A stretch of DNA of 9,989 bases from an uncultured Armatimonadota bacterium (GCA_946478935.1 CAMLEL010000048.1:1-9989), one strand, 5' to 3'; numbered from the stretch's first letter, positions 1 to 6,498 are shown. Numbers and translations are program-made. The notes: a model not told the origin generated them from the sequence alone.

Positions 1-182
1 CCTATTGGAAGGCCAAACCAGTTAGCTTGCGGCAGGTCTTGTGCCGAAGTACAACCACTTAACTCGAAGCAAGGCACACTCGTTCGCGCCAAAACACTCA
101 AAGTGGGAATTGCCATAAAACTAATCGCCGCGGCGATTAAGAACCAAACAGACTTCCAGCCTAGTCTTTGCGAGATCGCCAA
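1..182 (-). CDS. Partial exported or membrane protein, last gene of the left operon
   Basis: An open frame runs from a TTG at 182 to the window edge with no stop, about 60 codons. It overlaps the end of the upstream gene (stop 161-163) by 22 bases, which suggests translational coupling. The N-terminus has basic residues (QRLGWK) followed by a hydrophobic stretch (WFLIAAAISFMAIPTLSVLA), so it reads as a signal peptide or membrane anchor. Two cysteines follow soon after (SVPCFELSGC). A weak AGGAT lies about eight bases before the TTG. The position matches that of the C39-like gene in the right-hand cassette, but the visible part shows no C39 motif, so I assign no function. An internal ATG at 116 is an alternative start, but it would cut the hydrophobic segment. 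Confidence 0.5.
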   Translation of the reverse strand, partial: MAISQRLGWKSVWFLIAAAISFMAIPTLSVLARTSVPCFELSGCTSAQDLPQANWFGLPI

Positions 183-1042
183 ATCCTTGCCAATCCTAGT
201 GCAACGATTACCGACAGGGCTATCAATCCCGCAGGTTTCCATGGAAGCTGAGCGCGATGATCAGATACTTTCCAAAGCTGATCCTGCTCTCTAAAATACG
301 CCCACTCGTCCGGGTCCTTTGATGGGTTGTACCCATAACCGACCTTGTCCTTGATGACGATTGTTGCCATTCCTTTCGGTAGGACCCCCAGCCGGGTAAC
401 AGATCCTTGCAATTCAGTGATACTCTTGAGCGCAAGCATCGAATTAGCCCCAGATGATCCTGAAGTAGGATCGCGCAAATCGCGGTATACAGTCTCAGCA
501 TATTCAACCTTGGCGGGCCAACCACCCTTGTCGCCTGTCATCTTCCATGCGTAGTGTAAATTGCCATTCATCGAAGATTGCACTGTTCCAGTTCGACGAT
601 CGTGGCGGCCGATCATTTCCGCACCAGATAAGTGCAAGGGAACCCTGACGTTTGTGCAGTCTTGAGCGATTTGACAGGAATCGCCAAGGAACTTTTCAGG
701 ATTCACGACAGTACCCAGAATGTACGACTTGTCCTGACTTGTGACCAACCCTAGCAGCGGGAGTCCTGAAGCTTTTGAGACGGGCCAGAATTTAGCGAGG
801 TTAGTGCGATAGTCAATAGCCAACCAGGAAGTATCTTCTTTGAGGAACTCGAATCTTTTGGCACCTCCCACCTCATACTGAATACATTGGTTCTTGTTCT
901 CCAAATCCGTATCGATAATAACTTTGACAGAAATACGCTTACCTGCCAGATTCAAATTCTTCAGTAAGCTATTGGTATAGCTAAAAGAACCGTTCTCGGG
1001 AGCCTTGGACAGTTCGCCAACGTAAACAACGCGTTCGATCAT
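161..1042 (-). CDS. Uncharacterised protein with C-terminal membrane anchor, left operon
   Basis: This 293-residue protein has no family that I recognise. Its last 30 residues form one hydrophobic helix (about 269-284, GLIALSVIVALGLARI) ending in RSRKD, so the bulk should lie outside the cytoplasmic membrane with a short inner tail. It resembles the 8060-9049 protein in size, order behind a Cys-rich exported protein, a Gly/Trp segment in the middle of the chain (YAWKMTGDKGGWPAKVEYA here, YQWTVTNAVKSDGSWYVAQA there) and the terminal helix. The mature part contains two close cysteines (SCQIAQDCTN). Oddly, no signal peptide is visible after ATG 1042, although the topology needs one. A short ORF at 1074-1039, starting in a TGATG overlap with the previous stop, gives MQKRYRFLRLI then stops, and may be the remains of the original start. 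Homology between the two proteins is inferred by eye. Confidence 0.7.
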   Translation of the reverse strand: MIERVVYVGELSKAPENGSFSYTNSLLKNLNLAGKRISVKVIIDTDLENKNQCIQYEVGGAKRFEFLKEDTSWLAIDYRTNLAKFWPVSKASGLPLLGLVTSQDKSYILGTVVNPEKFLGDSCQIAQDCTNVRVPLHLSGAEMIGRHDRRTGTVQSSMNGNLHYAWKMTGDKGGWPAKVEYAETVYRDLRDPTSGSSGANSMLALKSITELQGSVTRLGVLPKGMATIVIKDKVGYGYNPSKDPDEWAYFREQDQLWKVSDHRAQLPWKPAGLIALSVIVALGLARIWRSRKD

Positions 1043-1073
1043 ATCAATCGTAGAAAACGATATCGCTTCTGCA

Positions 1074-1454
1074 TCAAGTGCCAGTACAGTAATCGCAATT
1101 TGTGCCTAGTTCACCACCAGTAATGTTCTTTGCTCCAACCAATTCTTCGTCACAGGACTGCCAGCGACCCCATGACCCCGATACGCCTTTACCTACTCCG
1201 TCAATTGGGTTGAACCATCCGCTTGATGTCCACACGCACTTTTTCGACGAGTTTCTTGGCTCCATGCAACCCCCGGCCTCCGACGTATGTTTTAGGGGCA
1301 TATAAGGGAACGGATAGTATGAAAAGTCATATTCGCATCTGCCAGGAACGTATTTCCAGGCCTTGGGGCTGAGACAAGCCGTCCCCGCAATTGCACATGC
1401 GACCCCGGCCAGAGTGATTACTGATGCGATGAGTAACTTGCTTCGATCACGCAT
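1074..1454 (-). CDS. Cys-rich exported protein, left operon
   Basis: A 126-residue protein beginning MRDRSKLLIASVITLAGVAC, a clear signal peptide or anchor, with a possible cleavage after the Ala-rich AIAGTA segment. The rest holds seven cysteines (counting the one just after AIAGTA) and is rich in Gly, Ser, Trp and Tyr, suggesting a small disulfide-bonded extracytoplasmic protein. The C-terminus has a NCDYC pair. The ATG directly follows the TAG of the preceding 42-residue ORF, in the same frame. I recognise no family. By position it is the counterpart of the Cys-rich protein at 7629-8057, since each precedes a protein with a C-terminal anchor, but it lacks the double-glycine-like leader seen there. 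The function is unknown; a secreted structural or signalling protein is a guess. Confidence 0.7.
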   Translation of the reverse strand: MRDRSKLLIASVITLAGVACAIAGTACLSPKAWKYVPGRCEYDFSYYPFPYMPLKHTSEAGGCMEPRNSSKKCVWTSSGWFNPIDGVGKGVSGSWGRWQSCDEELVGAKNITGGELGTNCDYCTGT

Positions 1455-1583
1455 CTACGGGTTCACCACGCAAGGATACGGATCAACAGGTGCAGGTTCG
1501 CTGGCAATGCTCGGCAATGTCGCAATCACCGCTCCACTTATCAGGAGCATTAGGCTCAAAATCACTTTTCTTCGAAGTTTCAT
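1455..1583 (-). CDS. 42-residue signal-peptide ORF, first gene of the left operon
   Basis: This small ORF starts MKLRRKVILSLMLLISGAVI and ends SEPAPVDPYPCVVNP. A basic start, a long hydrophobic core and a likely cleavage after SIA would leave about 15 residues rich in proline with one cysteine. It has the best ribosome binding site in the operon (GAGGTGA at 1597-1591, seven bases before the ATG) and lies directly behind a strong promoter, so it is very likely translated. Its TAG abuts the next gene's ATG in the same frame, so stop readthrough would fuse the two. It could be an exported peptide, a leader peptide, or the stump of a truncated exported protein. It is below the usual annotation length cut-off. 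Confidence 0.6.
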   Translation of the reverse strand: MKLRRKVILSLMLLISGAVIATLPSIASEPAPVDPYPCVVNP

Positions 1584-1602
1584 TTTTGTTTCACCTCGAA
1601 TC

Positions 1603-1630
1603 TATATACCCCCCCCCGAGGATTTGTCAA
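1603..1630 (-). promoter_or_regulatory. Sigma-70-type promoter with G9 tract in the spacer
   Basis: On the minus strand TTGACA (1630-1625, perfect -35) is followed by a 16-base spacer and TATATA (1608-1603). Nine of the 16 spacer bases are a G run (C on the plus strand, 1609-1617). The expected start point near 1597-1596 lies at the ribosome binding site of the 42-residue ORF, so the leader would be very short. The promoter sits 33 bases beyond the stop of the upstream epimerase gene. Changes in the G run would alter the -35/-10 distance. Confidence 0.75.
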
Positions 1631-1662
1631 GCCCCATTTCCAATATTCCTGATCATTTGTGC

Positions 1663-2637
1663 CTACTCCTTAGCCCAGAACATCTCGCCGGCGTCTTCAA
1701 AGATCACCGCTTCCTTGAGAACGCTCATGGCCTTCCTCAGCCCCTCCATCGGAGACATGAGGCCGTCTTCATGCTCGATGCTCAGCACGAAGTCGTAGCC
1801 AGCCATTCGCAGATTGCTGCAGAAGTCCTTCCACCATCCAAGGGTATGGCCGTAGCCAACAGACCGGAACACCCAGGAACGAGCGTTGATATCGCCATAG
1901 CTCTTGGCATCCAGATTGCCATTCAGTGCGGAATTGTACGGATCGATCCGGACGTCTTTTGCGTGGACATGGAACAGTGCGCCCTCTCGCCCCAGCTCCC
2001 GGACTGCAGCAATTGGGTCAATCCCCTGCCACCAAAGGTGCGAGGGGTCGAAGTTGGCGCCAATCTGCTCGCCAGCCGCGCTTCGAAGTTTCAGCAGCGT
2101 GTCATTGGAATAGCACACAAACCCTGGATGCATTTCGATCGCAAACTTCACGTTGTGCTGCTTGAGGAACGCGTTCTGCTCCTTCCAGTAAGGGATCACG
2201 CGCTCCTTCCACTGCCAATCCAGTACGTCCCGGAACTCGTCTGGCCAAGCGCAGGTCACCCAGTTTGGATTGACCGCATTTGGACCGTCGCCCGGGCAAC
2301 CGCTGAAGCCGTTCACCACCCCAACGCCAAGCGCGCTCGCCAGTTTTACGGAGTTCACAAAGGCTTGGTGATGCTCATCGGCAATCTGTTTATCGGGATG
2401 CAATGGGTTGCCGTGGCACGATATCGCGGAGATGATCAGCCCTCGATCCGCAACCTCCTTCAAAAGGGCGTCACGGGCTTCCTTGGATTCAAGCAGCTTC
2501 TCCATCTCCAGGTGCGCGGCTCCCGGATATGCGCCGCCGCCAAACTCCACCGCCTGGATTCCCTCTGCCTTTACGATGTCGAGCGTCTCCTGCCGAGTCT
2601 TATCGCCGAACAGTGCCGTAAAAATGCCGATCTTCAT
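1663..2637 (-). CDS. Sugar phosphate isomerase/epimerase (xylose isomerase-like TIM barrel)
   Basis: A complete 324-residue protein of the AP-endonuclease-2/xylose isomerase-like TIM-barrel superfamily. The start MKIGIFTALFG is typical of strand 1. Expected metal and substrate ligands are visible: E168 (FAIEMHPG), D197 and H200 (NFDPSHLWW), H225 and D228 (HVHAKD), and an acidic pair at 288-290 (SIEHED). The family isomerises or epimerises sugars and related polyols with a divalent metal; the substrate cannot be read from sequence. No signal peptide, so cytoplasmic. I chose ATG 2637 because it gives the usual N-terminus; a GTG at 2658 would add seven residues, and neither has a good ribosome binding site. 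The gene is divergent from the one at 2792 across about 150 bases in which I see no convincing promoter. No terminator is visible before the next promoter at 1630. Confidence 0.9.
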   Translation of the reverse strand: MKIGIFTALFGDKTRQETLDIVKAEGIQAVEFGGGAYPGAAHLEMEKLLESKEARDALLKEVADRGLIISAISCHGNPLHPDKQIADEHHQAFVNSVKLASALGVGVVNGFSGCPGDGPNAVNPNWVTCAWPDEFRDVLDWQWKERVIPYWKEQNAFLKQHNVKFAIEMHPGFVCYSNDTLLKLRSAAGEQIGANFDPSHLWWQGIDPIAAVRELGREGALFHVHAKDVRIDPYNSALNGNLDAKSYGDINARSWVFRSVGYGHTLGWWKDFCSNLRMAGYDFVLSIEHEDGLMSPMEGLRKAMSVLKEAVIFEDAGEMFWAKE

Positions 2638-2791
2638 AGGGCAGAGTTTAGCCAGCACGCGTCAAAGAATTCACGGTCCAAGCAGTTATCGCGCGCTCCC
2701 GTCAATACGCATAATCACGCAGCCTGTCAAAAATTATCGTTCTAGACGCTGGAATTTGGATTTGGGCGAATGTCGCGGTATTGTAATAAAA

Positions 2792-3298
2792 GTGGTAGTG
2801 GTGGAAACGGGGACCGAAATTTCGGCCCCGATTGATTTGGTTTTCGATCTTGCGCGGAGCGTGTTCATCCACACGCGCACGACCGCTTGGACGCGGGAAC
2901 GGGTGGTCGAGTCGACGGCAGCTTCCCTGGGTTTGGGCGATGTCGTAACCTTCGAAGCGCGACATTTTGGAAAGCGTCGACGATTGACGGCACGGATTAC
3001 AGAGTTTGATCGGCCCACGATTTTGACCGACGAGCAAGTGCAGGGCCCTTTCAAACTGCTTCGTCACGCCCGACGCTTTGAATCTGACAATGGGGTCACC
3101 CGGATCACCGAGCAAATGACCATCGTTGCACCGTTCGGCCCGCTTGGGTGGCTGATCGAGCGATCATTGCTGAAAGCCTATTTGGGAAGGTTCTTGAAGA
3201 AGAAAAACCGAGAATTGAAGCGAATCGCCGAGGCTCAGGCATTGGTATCTGAGAACAGCTTTTATTACGGAACCTCGTTGGCCCGCACATGCGATTAA
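2792..3298 (+). CDS. SRPBCC-fold (START/polyketide cyclase-like) protein
   Basis: The real gene is the last 168 codons of a longer open frame whose upstream part is the shadow of the divergent epimerase. The sequence TEISAPIDLVFDLARS is the usual first strand and helix of the SRPBCC fold; later segments VTFEARHFGKRRRLTARITE, FDRPTILTDEQVQGPF and the C-terminal helix after PFGPLGWLIE are typical of the subgroup often annotated as cell-division-inhibitor-like or cyclase/dehydrase-like. These proteins bind hydrophobic ligands in a deep pocket; the ligand here is unknown. Several GTG codons (2792, 2798, 2801) are possible starts and no Shine-Dalgarno distinguishes them, so the N-terminus is uncertain by a few residues. 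No signal peptide. The UbiB-family gene follows after 66 bases, possibly co-transcribed. Confidence 0.85.
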   Translation: MVVVETGTEISAPIDLVFDLARSVFIHTRTTAWTRERVVESTAASLGLGDVVTFEARHFGKRRRLTARITEFDRPTILTDEQVQGPFKLLRHARRFESDNGVTRITEQMTIVAPFGPLGWLIERSLLKAYLGRFLKKKNRELKRIAEAQALVSENSFYYGTSLARTCD

Positions 3299-3364
3299 CA
3301 AACTCCAGCCAGGCGATGGCCGGATTCCATCCGTAGATCAGCGATCCAGCGTCAAAAGTACTTG

Positions 3365-5038
3365 ATGCCCAAGACTGATGCACTGACCCCAATCCAGAAA
3401 CTGGAGAAGAACTCGTCACGCGTAAAAGACATCCTTGGAGTGGCGGTTCGGTACGGTATGTCCGATTATGTTGAATCAATCCCGATTCCAGGTGGTCGTG
3501 CGCTGCTTGAGGCAGTCGCAGACTCGGAACTTGGGCAACTGCCAAAGGAAGTTCGAGTGCGAATGGCCCTTACCGAACTCGGTCCGACGTTCATTAAAGT
3601 CGGACAGCTCTTGGCAACCCGAGTCGATCTGATCGGGCCAGAGTTAGCTTCCGAGCTTTCCAGCTTGCACGCAGACACACCTACAGATGATCCCGAAGTC
3701 ATCATCGAGACGATCGAGCGCGAGTTGGGCCGTCCGATGAAATCCGTGTTCTCTACGTTTGACCCGGTTGCCTTCGCTTCAGCTTCGATCGCGCAAGTTC
3801 ACCTGGCAACGCTTTGGTCGGGCGAGTTGGTAGCGGTCAAAGTGCAAAAAGCGGGAATTCAGCCGAAGATCGAGGCCGATTTGGCGGTTTTGGAATCGCT
3901 GGCCGAATTAGCAGAGGAACACTCGGAAGCTTATCAGGATTGGCACCTCATCCGGCTAGTGAGAGAGTTCCGAAGATCCATCTTAAACGAGTTGGACTTC
4001 CACCGCGAATTGACAAACGTCGAGACTTTCCAGCGGAACTTCGACGGCGATGAATCCGTTCATTTTGCACGCACCTGGCCCGAGTATTCCTCACGCCGCG
4101 TTCTAACAATGGAGTTTTTGGAAGGCCCATTGGGTACAGACACCGAGGCCCTGCAATCTTCAGGCGCGGACTTGAACGAATTCGCTAAAACAGGTGCGCG
4201 GATCTACATGGACATGGTGTTTCGCGACGCCTTTTACCACGCCGACCCGCATCCCGGCAACTTGATGCTGCTGCCTGGAAACGTAGTCGGCATCTTGGAT
4301 TGCGGAATGGTTGGCCGAGTGGATGAAGGGCTGCGGGACGACATCGAGGGCCTCGTTGCGGGCATTGCCGACGGTGACGTGGATACTCTGACTTCCAATA
4401 TTTGGACTCAGACCAAGGGTCAGCCAGAGCAGGCGAAAGAAGAACTGCGTAATGACATCGCTGATCTTCTCGCAGAATCGAAACGCCCGATCGGCAGTTT
4501 GGACGTTGGCGGCATTCTGCATGGCGTGCTGGCCATCTTTCGCAAGTACCGCGTATCCCCCCGTCCGGGTCTGACCCAGTTGATGCGCATGTTGGTGATC
4601 CTGGACGGGACAGCTCGGCGGCTGAATCCAGAGTTCAGCCTGGAGTCGGTCTTGGAGCCTTACGAAGCGGATTCGATCCGCCGCCGACTCGATCCAAACC
4701 GCGTCATGAAAAGAGTCCAACACAGCTTTGTCGAGTGGGACAAGTTCATTCAGGTGCTTCCATCAGAGTTGATGAGCACCTTGCAACGCGTGAAGACTGG
4801 CGAGTTTCGGGTCGGCTTGGAGCATCGCCATTTGGACTCTGTGGTGAACAGACTTGTGCTGGGCATCCTCACCGGCTCTCTGATCCTGGGTTCTTCCCTT
4901 CTCTGGAGCATGAAGGCGCCGCCACTGATCGCCGATATCTCAATTTTTGGGTTCGTCGGGTTTACCGTGTCGATCATCATGGCCGGAATTCTTTATCGGT
5001 CCATCAGGCACTCCGGAAAGACCGTGCCGCGGGATTAG
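3365..5038 (+). CDS. UbiB/ABC1 (AarF) family atypical kinase
   Basis: A complete 557-residue protein of the ABC1/ADCK/UbiB family. Hallmarks in order: the KxGQ motif at 78-81 (FIKVGQLLATR), the Ala-rich nucleotide loop (ASASIAQVH) about 20 residues before the VAVK lysine K159, the HPGN catalytic-loop motif at 296-299 (ADPHPGNL), and the metal-binding D312 in LDCGMVGR. The C-terminus has two hydrophobic helices, the usual membrane hairpin. Family members support isoprenoid quinone biosynthesis through ATPase/kinase-like activity; whether this one does is not visible, since no other quinone gene is present. Cys replaces Phe in the DFG position, a known variation in bacterial members as far as I recall. 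ATG 3365 was chosen over the adjacent upstream TTG 3362. The next gene starts 16 bases after the stop, suggesting an operon. Confidence 0.93.
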   Translation: MPKTDALTPIQKLEKNSSRVKDILGVAVRYGMSDYVESIPIPGGRALLEAVADSELGQLPKEVRVRMALTELGPTFIKVGQLLATRVDLIGPELASELSSLHADTPTDDPEVIIETIERELGRPMKSVFSTFDPVAFASASIAQVHLATLWSGELVAVKVQKAGIQPKIEADLAVLESLAELAEEHSEAYQDWHLIRLVREFRRSILNELDFHRELTNVETFQRNFDGDESVHFARTWPEYSSRRVLTMEFLEGPLGTDTEALQSSGADLNEFAKTGARIYMDMVFRDAFYHADPHPGNLMLLPGNVVGILDCGMVGRVDEGLRDDIEGLVAGIADGDVDTLTSNIWTQTKGQPEQAKEELRNDIADLLAESKRPIGSLDVGGILHGVLAIFRKYRVSPRPGLTQLMRMLVILDGTARRLNPEFSLESVLEPYEADSIRRRLDPNRVMKRVQHSFVEWDKFIQVLPSELMSTLQRVKTGEFRVGLEHRHLDSVVNRLVLGILTGSLILGSSLLWSMKAPPLIADISIFGFVGFTVSIIMAGILYRSIRHSGKTVPRD

Positions 5039-5054
5039 TGTTTAGAATAGTAGA

Positions 5055-6086
5055 GTGACCCTTGCTATCGTCCTGGCGCTTTCCCAGTCGGCTCCAACCG
5101 CCGTCTTCACCGACGATCATGTGTTGGCACTTCACTGGAGCGCCGACTCCAAGCGCCTCTTCTGGCTGACAAAGGATTCACTGAACGAGTGGCCGGCTGG
5201 CAAACGCTACGCAATCCCGAAGGGCTTTAAATTGGAGTCGCTAGGCTATACGCAGGTCGAGACGAATAGCAGCGGCTCGAGGATATTAATCTCGGCTCGC
5301 TATTTGGATGGTTACTTACTGTTCGACCCCAAAACGGGCAGGTTCACCAGCCACCGCTCCGACTATCGCAACGTCTGGTGGATTGGAGACAAGATCGCGA
5401 GAATCGAGCCCGTCCGGGAGCAAGATGGATGGACGGAGGCTTCGAGGCTGGTTTACGACGGTAAGAGCAGACCTTTACCTCGCGATTGGCAGTTTGGGGC
5501 CGCCGACGAGCAAGTGCTGCTTGCCAAGAAGGGCCACCTGTCGCCGGTCGCGCTCTTTCGCATAGATCCAAAGACTCTGCGTGTTTCACGGTTTAGGGTC
5601 CTCCCGATGAACTCCTACGCGGAGTACATCGAGCAAGACTCGATAGCCTGGAACCAAGAGTTGCAGACCGCGGCAATCGGATTGACTTCCGATACCGGCG
5701 CAACATTCGCTTCGCCAATCGTTAGTAATCCGACTCGCGTCCGGCGTCTCGCAAAGATGCTTACCCTAGAGTGCCCACCCATGTGGGTCGGGGCGCGTGT
5801 GCTCCTTTCGACTCGGGAGTTTCGCGAACAATCCGGGGACACCATCATCCACGGAGCAGACATTTACCGAATCGAGCTTTTCAACCCTGTTACTGGTTCT
5901 ACGAAGCTTATCGACTCAATCGATAACCATTGGAAGTGGAAGCATAACACCGAGGAGCATGAAACTCCCCGGAGGTCAGACCAACCTATCTTCGGATATG
6001 CCGCCGCCAGTAGAGACGGTAAGCGTTTGGCATACATCAAGGCGAATCTGGGGACGACGCAGATCATAGTTCGTCCGATGCCCTGA
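5055..6086 (+). CDS. Predicted exported beta-propeller-like protein of unknown function
   Basis: A 343-residue protein starting at GTG 5055. The first 14 residues (MTLAIVLALSQSAP) look like a short signal sequence. The body is rich in beta-strand repeats with WSADSKRLFWLT at about 28-39, SSGSRILISARY at about 72-83 and SRDGKRLAYIKANLG near the C-terminus, which match the blade pattern of PD40/TolB-like propellers. The pattern Ser-x-Asp/Ser-Gly/Ser-Lys/Ser-Arg is the typical turn of such blades. No catalytic motif is visible. It lies 16 bases behind the UbiB-family gene and may share its transcript. After its stop there are only 25 bases before the first terminator repeat. The fold is inferred from these repeats, not from an alignment. 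Confidence 0.75.
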   Translation: MTLAIVLALSQSAPTAVFTDDHVLALHWSADSKRLFWLTKDSLNEWPAGKRYAIPKGFKLESLGYTQVETNSSGSRILISARYLDGYLLFDPKTGRFTSHRSDYRNVWWIGDKIARIEPVREQDGWTEASRLVYDGKSRPLPRDWQFGAADEQVLLAKKGHLSPVALFRIDPKTLRVSRFRVLPMNSYAEYIEQDSIAWNQELQTAAIGLTSDTGATFASPIVSNPTRVRRLAKMLTLECPPMWVGARVLLSTREFREQSGDTIIHGADIYRIELFNPVTGSTKLIDSIDNHWKWKHNTEEHETPRRSDQPIFGYAAASRDGKRLAYIKANLGTTQIIVRPMP

Positions 6087-6111
6087 TCGCCCAGGCAAGG
6101 GAACGCCAAGG

Positions 6112-6170
6112 CAGAAAAGCCCCGGCTTTCGCCGAGGCCTTCTGAAATATATCCGGGCAGCGCGCTGATC
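6112..6170 (-). repeat. Copy L1: rRNA terminator plus last 18 bases of a 5S gene
   Basis: Bases 6112-6170 match 6232-6290 with two differences in 59, at an exact spacing of 120 bases. Read on the minus strand they hold the last 5S bases (GCGCGCTGCCCGG), an AT-rich linker and a hairpin with an 11-pair stem (6116-6126 with 6131-6141), GAAA loop and a T run. Beyond 6170 the 5S similarity stops abruptly. The two positions that mispair on the plus strand (C-A) become G-U wobbles on the minus strand, which shows the hairpin belongs to minus-strand transcription. Confidence 0.8.
6116..6141 (-). terminator. Intrinsic terminator in copy L1
   Basis: Minus strand: stem of 11 pairs closed by GAAA, with two G-U pairs, followed by TTTTCTG. 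It may also stop plus-strand transcription from the 5055-6086 gene, although the plus-strand hairpin has two mismatches. Confidence 0.7.
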
Positions 6171-6174
6171 GTGG

Positions 6175-6213
6175 CATTGGCGGCTCGCCAATGGTGACAT
6201 GACCGGCCCGGTC
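6175..6213. other. Two perfect hairpins between the L1 and L2 repeats
   Basis: CATTGGCG-GCT-CGCCAATG (6175-6193) and GACCGG-C-CCGGTC (6201-6213) are perfect inverted repeats only seven bases apart. They stand where the body of a 5S gene would be if L1 were a full unit. With the L1 terminator they could form the 3' end of a small structured minus-strand RNA, but no promoter is apparent. Confidence 0.4.
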
Positions 6214-6235
6214 GTGAAAGGAATTGTAAAACAGA

Positions 6236-6261
6236 AAAGCCCCGGCTTTCGCCGAGGCTTT
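6236..6261 (-). terminator. Intrinsic terminator in copy L2
   Basis: Same hairpin as in L1: 11-pair stem (6236-6246 with 6251-6261), GAAA loop, one G-U pair on the minus strand, then TTTTCTG. It follows the degenerate 5S copy L2 exactly as the functional terminator follows the true 5S gene. Confidence 0.8.
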
Positions 6262-6272
6262 CTGAAATATAT

Positions 6273-6379
6273 CCGGGCAGCGCGCTTATCTTCCGGGAGG
6301 CTGCCCGCCAAGTACTTCCGCCGCTGAGAAGCTTAACTGCTCGCCATGTGTTCAAAGCTGTGGAATGGGAACGGGTGTT
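6273..6379 (-). pseudogene. Degenerate 5S rRNA copy L2
   Basis: The first 68 plus-strand bases, which are the 3' part of the 5S gene, match the true 5S (9636-9751) with two substitutions. After CTTAACTGC there are two small insertions (about seven bases in place of one, then eight) around GTGTTC, then GGAATGGGAACGGGTGTT matches again. Similarity ends at 6379, so the 5' 23 or so bases of 5S, including the 5' strand of helix I, are absent. It cannot fold as normal 5S rRNA. The insertions are shared with copy R1 (9482-9580). Confidence 0.85.
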
Positions 6380-6390
6380 GACGATCGTCA
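6379..6390. repeat. 12-base perfect palindrome at the repeat/cassette junction
   Basis: TGACGATCGTCA begins exactly where similarity to 5S ends. It could be an operator or an insertion-site remnant; it is short enough to be chance. Confidence 0.4.
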
Positions 6391-6419
6391 TCGGATCCCC
6401 TTTGAAGGCAGGTACGGAT

Positions 6420-6429
6420 GGAAATTTCC
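6420..6429. promoter_or_regulatory. Palindrome upstream of the right cassette promoter, possible operator
   Basis: GGAAATTTCC is a perfect 10-base palindrome ending seven bases before the candidate -35 element. Its position would suit a regulator-binding site. No regulator gene is present in the window to pair with it. Confidence 0.35.
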
Positions 6430-6436
6430 AAAACTA

Positions 6437-6465
6437 TTGCAATTTTTTTTTTTTGATCGTAGAAT
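6437..6465 (+). promoter_or_regulatory. Candidate promoter of the right cassette with T12 tract in the spacer
   Basis: TTGCAA (6437-6442, four of six -35 consensus bases) and TAGAAT (6460-6465, five of six for TATAAT) are separated by exactly 17 bases. Twelve of the 17 are an uninterrupted T run (6443-6454). A start near 6472 would give a 27-base leader before ATG 6499. The run is not a terminator because no GC-rich hairpin precedes it. Confidence 0.55.
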
Positions 6466-6498
6466 TGGGGCCATAAGTACAGGTTTCTAGGTTGAATC

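Noticed and set aside
1074..1454. Left Cys-rich protein as a lipoprotein (VAC or TAC after the hydrophobic core)
   Set aside because: The residue at -3 is Gly in both cases, which does not fit a lipobox; an ordinary signal peptide is simpler.
1363..2745. A 460-codon open frame on the plus strand
   Set aside because: It lies opposite the TIM-barrel epimerase, which has all its metal ligands on the minus strand. The plus frame has no recognisable domain.
4298..4306. Cys in place of Phe in the DFG position of the UbiB-family kinase as a sign of inactivity
   Set aside because: The metal-binding Asp and all other family motifs are intact, and variation at this position occurs in the family.
6112..6290. 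CRISPR array
   Set aside because: Only two repeat copies with a 120-base period, and the repeat is recognisable 5S plus terminator sequence.
5864..6391. Minus-strand open frames across the 5S-derived repeats, and similar ones at 9171-9674
   Set aside because: They translate the terminator and 5S fragments. The repeated peptide fragments are a product of the DNA repeat, not of protein homology.
6443..6454. T12 run as a rho-independent terminator for the upstream region
   Set aside because: No GC-rich hairpin precedes it. The sequence just before is AT-rich, and the run sits between promoter-like elements.
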